A program made the translations under genes and the position numbers. 64,000 nucleotides of DNA from positions 124,001-188,000 of the forward strand of contig NZ_RZYA01000010.1 in assembly GCF_004005495.1 (NCBI RefSeq), written 5' to 3'. Under the pieces are notes generated by a model. That model was given only the letters and a program-made list of their open reading frames with translations, had not been told where the DNA came from and did not search any database. This stretch comes from Streptomyces antnestii. GTDB lineage: Bacteria > Actinomycetota > Actinomycetes > Streptomycetales > Streptomycetaceae. Of this stretch, positions 59,468 through 64,000 are shown piece by piece (the first letter of the stretch is position 1; the number at the start of each line of letters is the position of its first letter).

Positions 59468-62400
59468 GTGCAGGGACGTAAGAACAGGGATGGCAGCGCT
59501 GCGGCGGAGCCGGAGCCGCGCGGCGGGACTGGCCCGATGACAGGCAGTTCCTCGCCCCAGCACGCCCAGAACCCGGGCCGGACCGCGTCCGTCGAGGGCG
59601 GTACGGGGCCCTCGGCCGGCAGTGCGCCCAAGGCCGCCCCCCGGCCCAAGGCCCCCACCGGCCCCGGCTCGCGCATGGCCCTGCGCAACTGGCGTATCTC
59701 CACCCGCCTCGTGTCGCTGCTCGCCCTCCCCGTGGTCGCCGCGACCTCGCTGGGCGCGCTGCGCATCACCGAGTCGATGAGCGACATCCAGCAGCTCGAC
59801 AACATGAAGCTGCTCACCGACATGACCAAGCAGGCCACCGAGCTCGCGTCCGCGCTCCAGGAGGAGCGCGACCAGTCGGCCGGCCCGCTGGCCAACGGCG
59901 GCAAGGCGTCCGAGGACTACACCGTCAAGGGCGCGCGCGAGAGGACCGACCGCGCGCGCAAGGCCTTCATGGAAGGCACGTACGAGATCACCGACGGGAC
60001 CAACAACAGTGGTCTCGACGGTGTGCAGGACCACGTCACGCAGATCGCCGGCCAGCTCAACAACCTCAAGGGCATCCGGCAGGACGCGTTCCGGGACCGC
60101 AGCACCTCGTCCCAGACGATCGACGCCTACAGCCGCCTCGTCGAGCAGCTGCTTTCGCTCTCCACCGACATGGCGCAGGCGACCAGCAACCCCGAGATGA
60201 TCAAGCGCACGCGCGCCCTGGCGTCGTTCTCCTCCGCCAAGGAGTACGCGTCCGTGCAGCGCGCCATCATCGCGGCCGCCCTGCCTCCCAACAAGCGTGA
60301 CTACGGCCAGCTCTCCGAGACGGACCGCCGCTACGGCGAGGCCGCCCTGGAGAACCAGGAGTCGGACCTCAAGGGCTTCAGCTCCGTCTACGGCAACGTC
60401 GCCGCCACCGAGCTGATGAAGCCCATCGACTCGGGCAACGCGACCATCAAGGCCGCCGACCAGTACGCCCGCCGCGCCCTCAGCCAGGAGGGCGGCATCA
60501 GGATCCAGGACAAGCGGTCCTACAAGGACTGGGTCGACGCGGACAGCCAGCGTCTGCAGGAAATGTCCAAGATCGAGCTGACGCTGCTCAACCAGATGGA
60601 GCAGCAGGCCCGCGAGCTGCGCAACGAGTCCGAGCGCACGGCCATCATCAACGGTGCGCTGATCCTGCTCGTCCTCGGCGTCTCGCTCGTCGGCGCGTTC
60701 GTCGTGGCCCGGTCCATGATCCGCTCGCTGCGCCGGCTCCAGGACACCGCGACCAAGGTCGCCCAGGACCGCCTGCCCGAGCTGGTCAAGCAGCTGTCCG
60801 AGTCGGACCCGCAGGACATCGACACCTCCGTCGAGTCCGTCGGTGTGCACTCGCGCGACGAGATCGGCCAGGTGGCCTCGGCCTTCGACGACGTGCACCG
60901 CGAGGCGGTCCGCCTCGCCGCCGAGCAGGCCCTCCTGCGGGGCAACGTCAACGCGATGTTCACCAACCTCTCGCGCCGTTCGCAGGGTCTGATCCAGCGC
61001 CAGCTCTCGCTCATCTCCGAGCTGGAGTCGCGCGAGGCCGACCCCGACCAGCTGTCCTCGCTGTTCAAGCTCGACCACCTCGCGACCCGCATGCGTCGTA
61101 ACGGTGAGAACCTCCTCGTCCTCGCCGGTGAGGAGCCCGGCCGCCGCTGGACCCGCCCGGTCCCGCTGGTCGACGTGCTCCGTGCCGCGGCCTCCGAGGT
61201 GGAGCAGTACGAGCGCATCGAGCTGGCGTCGGTCCCCGCGACCGAGGTCGCCGGACGCGTCGTCAACGACCTCGTGCACCTGCTCGCCGAGCTCCTCGAG
61301 AACGCCACGTCGTTCTCGTCGCCGCAGACCAAGGTCAAGGTCACCGGTCACGCGCTGCCCGACGGCCGTGTGCTGATCGAGATCCACGACACCGGTATCG
61401 GCCTCTCCCCCGAGGACCTGGCCGCGATCAACGAGCGGCTCGCGTCGCCGCCCACCGTGGACGTGTCGGTCTCCCGCCGCATGGGTCTGTTCGTGGTCGG
61501 CCGTCTGTCGCAGCGCCACGGCATCCGTATCCAGCTCCGCCCGTCCGACTCCGGCGGTACGACGGCGCTCGTCATGCTGCCCGTCGACGTCGCCCAGGGC
61601 GGCAAGAAGGCTCCCGGCAAGGGTGGCCCCGGTGCTGCCCCCACCGGTGGTCCCGCCGCGGCGCAGGCCGCCGCCGGTGTGGCCGCCGCCCGGCGCGGGA
61701 CCGGCCCCGCCCTTCAGGGTGGTCCCGGTGGACCCGGCGGACCCGGTGGTGCGGGCCGGCTCAACGCCGGTCCGGGCGCGGCGCGTCCGCAGGTCGCGGG
61801 CTCGGGTCCGCGTGCGGCGCTGCCCAGCCGCGACGGCAACGGCCCGCAGGCGCCTCAGGAACCCCGGTCCCAGCAGCCGCAGCTGTCTCCGCAGGCCCCG
61901 CAGTCTCAGCAGTCTTCGCAGCAGGGCCGTCCGGCCGGCGCCGGCATGTTCGGCGCGCAGGGTCCGCAGGGCGGTCCCGGCCAGGGTCAGCCGCAGGGCC
62001 AGGGTCTCGGCCAGGGCCCGGGCCAGAACGGTCCCGTGCCGTCCAAGGAGCGGACGAACCAGGCGCCCGAGCAGGGCCGCCGCCCGGTCCTGCCGCCGCG
62101 TGGCGGGCCGCGCGCCGAGCTGCCCGGGGGCAACCCCCAGCCTCGCGTGCCGAGTTGGGGCAGCGACGACGCTCAGCCGCCGGTGCCGCGTGCCTCGCTC
62201 GACGCGCCGCGCGGGCACGACGAGTCGGACTCCACGTCGCAGTTCCCGCAGGTGGACGACCGGCAGGGCCCCGGCTCGACGGCCGAGTTCGCCCGGCCCG
62301 ACTTCGACGCGCCGTTCCCCGGTGGTCCCGCCCCGCACGACCAGGGTCAGGGTCAGAACGACGGTCCCTTCGTCCGTAACGACGTCTTCGGCGGCCACCA

Positions 62401-63316
62401 GGGCCAGTCGCAGAACCCGAACCACCAGAACCCGAACCACCAGAGCCCGCAGAACCAGAACCCGCAGCACCAGGGCCACCACACCGGCCAGTTCGCGGCT
62501 CCCTCCTACGACGACGGGCTGCGCCCCGTCCCGCAGGACCCTGCCGCCACCGGCCAGTTCGCGGCCCCGAGTCACGACGACGCCGGGCAGCAGGGCCGTC
62601 GCGGCGGTCCCGCGCGTGACCTGCCGCAGCTCGGCTCCCGTGACGCGGCCGACTTCTCCATGCCGCGCCCGCCCGGCCAGGGCTCCCAGGACCAGGGACT
62701 CCCGGCCCAGCCGCGCCCCGAGCGCCAGGACGCCCTGCCGCCGGCCGGGCCCGGCGACGGCCGTACGCCGCTGTTCGACACCCTCGAGACCAACTGGTTC
62801 CACGGCCAGCAGTCGGGACAGCAGGCCGGGCAGCAGCAGCCGGACCAGCCGCAGGGTCCCGCGCCCCAGCAGAACAACGGCCGCCCGGGCTCGGGCCTGC
62901 CGCAGCGCTCGCCGCAGCAGCAGCAGCAGCAGCAGCAGCAGTCTCCGTCGCCCGCGTCCCCCGCGCCCGCCCGCCCGGCGGCAGCCGCACCCGCGGCGCC
63001 CCAGCAGGCCCAGGCGCCCGCCAACTGGCGCCAGTCGCCCAACGACGAGCTCGGCCGCCAGGCCGAGCGGGTCCGCCAGCCCTCGGCCGGCGGGGTCACC
63101 GTCTCCGGGCTCCCGCGTCGCGTCCCGCGTGCGAACCTTGTCGCGGGTACGGCTCAACAGCAGCAGCACCCAGCCGGGCCGCAGGTCTCGCGTTCGCCTG
63201 ACGAAGTCCGTGGCCGGCTGACCAATCTCCGTCGGGGCATTCAGCAGGGTCGCCAGGCCGGTAGCACGGGCCAGACCGGCAGTTTTCCGAGGCCCACTCA
63301 CCAGCAGGAGCGTTAG
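59468..63316 (+). CDS. cvnA: Conservon sensor histidine kinase-like protein CvnA
   Basis: 1282-aa membrane protein. First membrane segment about 79-101, extracytoplasmic nitrate/nitrite-sensor-like helical domain to about 390, second segment about 393-418, HAMP about 415-485, HATPase about 598-708 (HLLAELLENATSF, DTGIGLSPEDL, RRMGLFVVGRLSQRHG). No clear phospho-accepting His of ordinary kinases was identified. The last 570 residues are Pro/Gln/Gly-rich, disordered, with a nine-Gln run (nt 62915-62941). CvnA works with a Roadblock protein, a DUF742 protein and a small GTPase (S. coelicolor work). GTG 59468 chosen because the frame upstream is not conserved. Confidence 0.92.
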   Translation: MQGRKNRDGSAAAEPEPRGGTGPMTGSSSPQHAQNPGRTASVEGGTGPSAGSAPKAAPRPKAPTGPGSRMALRNWRISTRLVSLLALPVVAATSLGALRITESMSDIQQLDNMKLLTDMTKQATELASALQEERDQSAGPLANGGKASEDYTVKGARERTDRARKAFMEGTYEITDGTNNSGLDGVQDHVTQIAGQLNNLKGIRQDAFRDRSTSSQTIDAYSRLVEQLLSLSTDMAQATSNPEMIKRTRALASFSSAKEYASVQRAIIAAALPPNKRDYGQLSETDRRYGEAALENQESDLKGFSSVYGNVAATELMKPIDSGNATIKAADQYARRALSQEGGIRIQDKRSYKDWVDADSQRLQEMSKIELTLLNQMEQQARELRNESERTAIINGALILLVLGVSLVGAFVVARSMIRSLRRLQDTATKVAQDRLPELVKQLSESDPQDIDTSVESVGVHSRDEIGQVASAFDDVHREAVRLAAEQALLRGNVNAMFTNLSRRSQGLIQRQLSLISELESREADPDQLSSLFKLDHLATRMRRNGENLLVLAGEEPGRRWTRPVPLVDVLRAAASEVEQYERIELASVPATEVAGRVVNDLVHLLAELLENATSFSSPQTKVKVTGHALPDGRVLIEIHDTGIGLSPEDLAAINERLASPPTVDVSVSRRMGLFVVGRLSQRHGIRIQLRPSDSGGTTALVMLPVDVAQGGKKAPGKGGPGAAPTGGPAAAQAAAGVAAARRGTGPALQGGPGGPGGPGGAGRLNAGPGAARPQVAGSGPRAALPSRDGNGPQAPQEPRSQQPQLSPQAPQSQQSSQQGRPAGAGMFGAQGPQGGPGQGQPQGQGLGQGPGQNGPVPSKERTNQAPEQGRRPVLPPRGGPRAELPGGNPQPRVPSWGSDDAQPPVPRASLDAPRGHDESDSTSQFPQVDDRQGPGSTAEFARPDFDAPFPGGPAPHDQGQGQNDGPFVRNDVFGGHQGQSQNPNHQNPNHQSPQNQNPQHQGHHTGQFAAPSYDDGLRPVPQDPAATGQFAAPSHDDAGQQGRRGGPARDLPQLGSRDAADFSMPRPPGQGSQDQGLPAQPRPERQDALPPAGPGDGRTPLFDTLETNWFHGQQSGQQAGQQQPDQPQGPAPQQNNGRPGSGLPQRSPQQQQQQQQQSPSPASPAPARPAAAAPAAPQQAQAPANWRQSPNDELGRQAERVRQPSAGGVTVSGLPRRVPRANLVAGTAQQQQHPAGPQVSRSPDEVRGRLTNLRRGIQQGRQAGSTGQTGSFPRPTHQQER
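62915..62941 (+). repeat. Nine tandem CAG codons in cvnA
   Basis: A perfect (CAG)9 microsatellite coding for nine Gln in the disordered tail of CvnA. Unit length 3 keeps the frame when the number changes. Confidence 0.97.
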
Positions 63317-63739
63317 TTGACCCAGATGAGCCAGGCGGCACAGAACCTGAACTGGTTGATCACCAACTTCGTGGACAACACGCCGGGGGTCTCCCACACC
63401 GTCGTCGTGTCCGCGGACGGCCTGCTGCTCGCCATGTCGGAGGGGTTCCCCCGGGACCGCGCCGACCAGCTGGCGGCCGTCGCGTCGGGCCTCACCTCGC
63501 TGACCGCGGGCGCGTCCCGCATCTTCGAGGGCGGCACGGTGTCCCAGACCGTGGTGGAGATGGAGCGTGGCTTCCTCTTCCTCATGTCGGTATCGGACGG
63601 CTCGTCCCTCGCGGTGCTCGCGCACCCCGAGTGCGACATCGGCCTCGTCGGCTACGAGATGGCGCTGCTCGTGGACCGCGCGGGTTCCGTACTCACCCCT
63701 GACCTGCGCGCCGAACTGCAGGGCAGCCTGCTGCACTAG
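63317..63739 (+). CDS. cvnB: Roadblock/LC7-domain protein CvnB
   Basis: 140-aa Roadblock/LC7 protein: LNWLITNFVDNTPGVSHTVVVSADGLLLAMSEG, then DQLAAVASGLTSLTAGASRIFEGG and LAHPECDIGLVGYEM. In conservons it acts with the GTPase CvnD. The TTG start directly follows the cvnA stop and has AGGAG 6 nt upstream; an ATG three codons in has worse spacing. Confidence 0.94.
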   Translation: MTQMSQAAQNLNWLITNFVDNTPGVSHTVVVSADGLLLAMSEGFPRDRADQLAAVASGLTSLTAGASRIFEGGTVSQTVVEMERGFLFLMSVSDGSSLAVLAHPECDIGLVGYEMALLVDRAGSVLTPDLRAELQGSLLH

Positions 63740-63848
63740 TCACGACCTCCCCCACACGCACGTACGACCGCACCGTCCGGCCGCCACGTCCCCCCACCGG
63801 CCCCGTCAGACGGCATGCAGACCACCTGCTGTCCCGCCCGGAGGATCC

Positions 63849-64000
63849 ATGACCCCGCCCACCGCCTCTCACGACCCGTACGGTGTGTCTCCGCACGCCT
63901 CGTACGGTCCTGAAGGCGACCAGCCGCTGGTGCGTCCTTACGCGATGACCGGTGGCCGGACCCGGCCGCGCTACCAGCTCGCCATCGAGGCGCTGGTCAG
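63849..64000 (+). CDS. cvnC: DUF742 protein CvnC (3' end outside window)
   Basis: First 50 codons of a DUF742 protein (MTPPTASHDPYGVSPHASYG, then LVRPYAMTGGRTRPRYQLAIEALV), the third conservon member. GAGG lies 4 nt before the ATG. The 109-bp gap after cvnB is longer than usual. CvnD (GTPase) would follow outside the window. Confidence 0.92.
   Translation, partial: MTPPTASHDPYGVSPHASYGPEGDQPLVRPYAMTGGRTRPRYQLAIEALV

Noticed and set aside
59465..63736. 1423-codon open frame on the minus strand across cvnA and cvnB
   Set aside because: It is the antisense shadow of cvnA in very GC-rich DNA. No ribosome binding site, no domain, and low-complexity Gly/Arg/Leu composition.

Overview
The window is high-GC actinobacterial chromosome, almost certainly Streptomyces. 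The gene order (rplS-trmD-rimM-khpA-rpsP, ffh, glnD-glnK-amtB, nsdA, ftsY, smc, mutM-rnc-rpmF, coaD-rsmD-recG, rpmB, thiL, ddl-gpsA-plsC, hupS, leuCD, ndgR, gltX, then a cvn conservon) matches, from memory, the core region around SCO5544-SCO5597 of S. coelicolor, read in the opposite direction. GTG and TTG starts are common. No insertion sequence, prophage, CRISPR array or integrase was seen.

Layout. 1-4.6 kb: two tandem type I signal peptidases (the first cut by the window edge) behind the ribosome-assembly operon rpsP-khpA-rimM-trmD-rplS, then a SprT-like metalloprotein. 4.8-9.3 kb: a short archaeal/eukaryal-type ProRS, a SAM methyltransferase and an FtsH protease. 9.4-15.4 kb: SRP protein Ffh and the nitrogen operon amtB-glnK-glnD, with a clear GlnR box ahead of amtB. 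15.7-18.3 kb: the differentiation repressor NsdA and a small primase-polymerase-like protein. 18.4-27.5 kb: SRP receptor FtsY, an NCS1 nucleobase permease followed by an LLM oxidoreductase, a GlcP-type sugar permease with a good promoter/operator, and SMC. 27.8-31.2 kb: a coiled-coil mini-protein, acylphosphatase, an extracytoplasmic CAP protein, an HxlR regulator and MutM. 31.3-39.4 kb: rnc, rpmF, a DUF177 protein, a SepIVA/DivIVA-like protein, coaD, rsmD, recG and a Dak2/FakA-like protein. 39.7-44.3 kb: rpmB, then an AfsR-like giant regulator paired with an FAD monooxygenase, which look accessory. 44.4-51.5 kb: thiL, a stand-alone RAM-domain protein, a DUF3515 lipoprotein, the ddl/gpsA/plsC set, cofC (F420), a mini OB-fold protein, hupS and a small helical protein. 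51.8-54.7 kb: leuCD divergent from its IclR-type regulator ndgR. 54.9-55.4 kb: five tRNA genes (Glu, Gln, Glu, Glu, Gln). 55.5-58.5 kb: HAD hydrolase, gltX and a FAH-family hydrolase. 58.7-64 kb: a 64-aa repeat-containing mini-protein and the start of a cvnABC conservon.

Most genes are informational or core metabolic. Translation (ribosomal proteins, tRNA and rRNA modification, GluRS/ProRS, tRNAs), membrane targeting (Ffh, FtsY, signal peptidases, FtsH), chromosome biology (SMC, HupS, RecG, MutM) and nitrogen control (GlnR box, AmtB/GlnK/GlnD) each appear as coherent groups. The least explained items are small proteins and strong palindromes: a perfect 24-bp inverted repeat between the CAP gene and the HxlR regulator, a hairpin whose arm carries the LLM gene's ribosome binding site, a LacI-like operator on the glcP start point, and the 64-aa protein with an internal repeat. 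No whole novel multi-gene system could be demonstrated from sequence alone.
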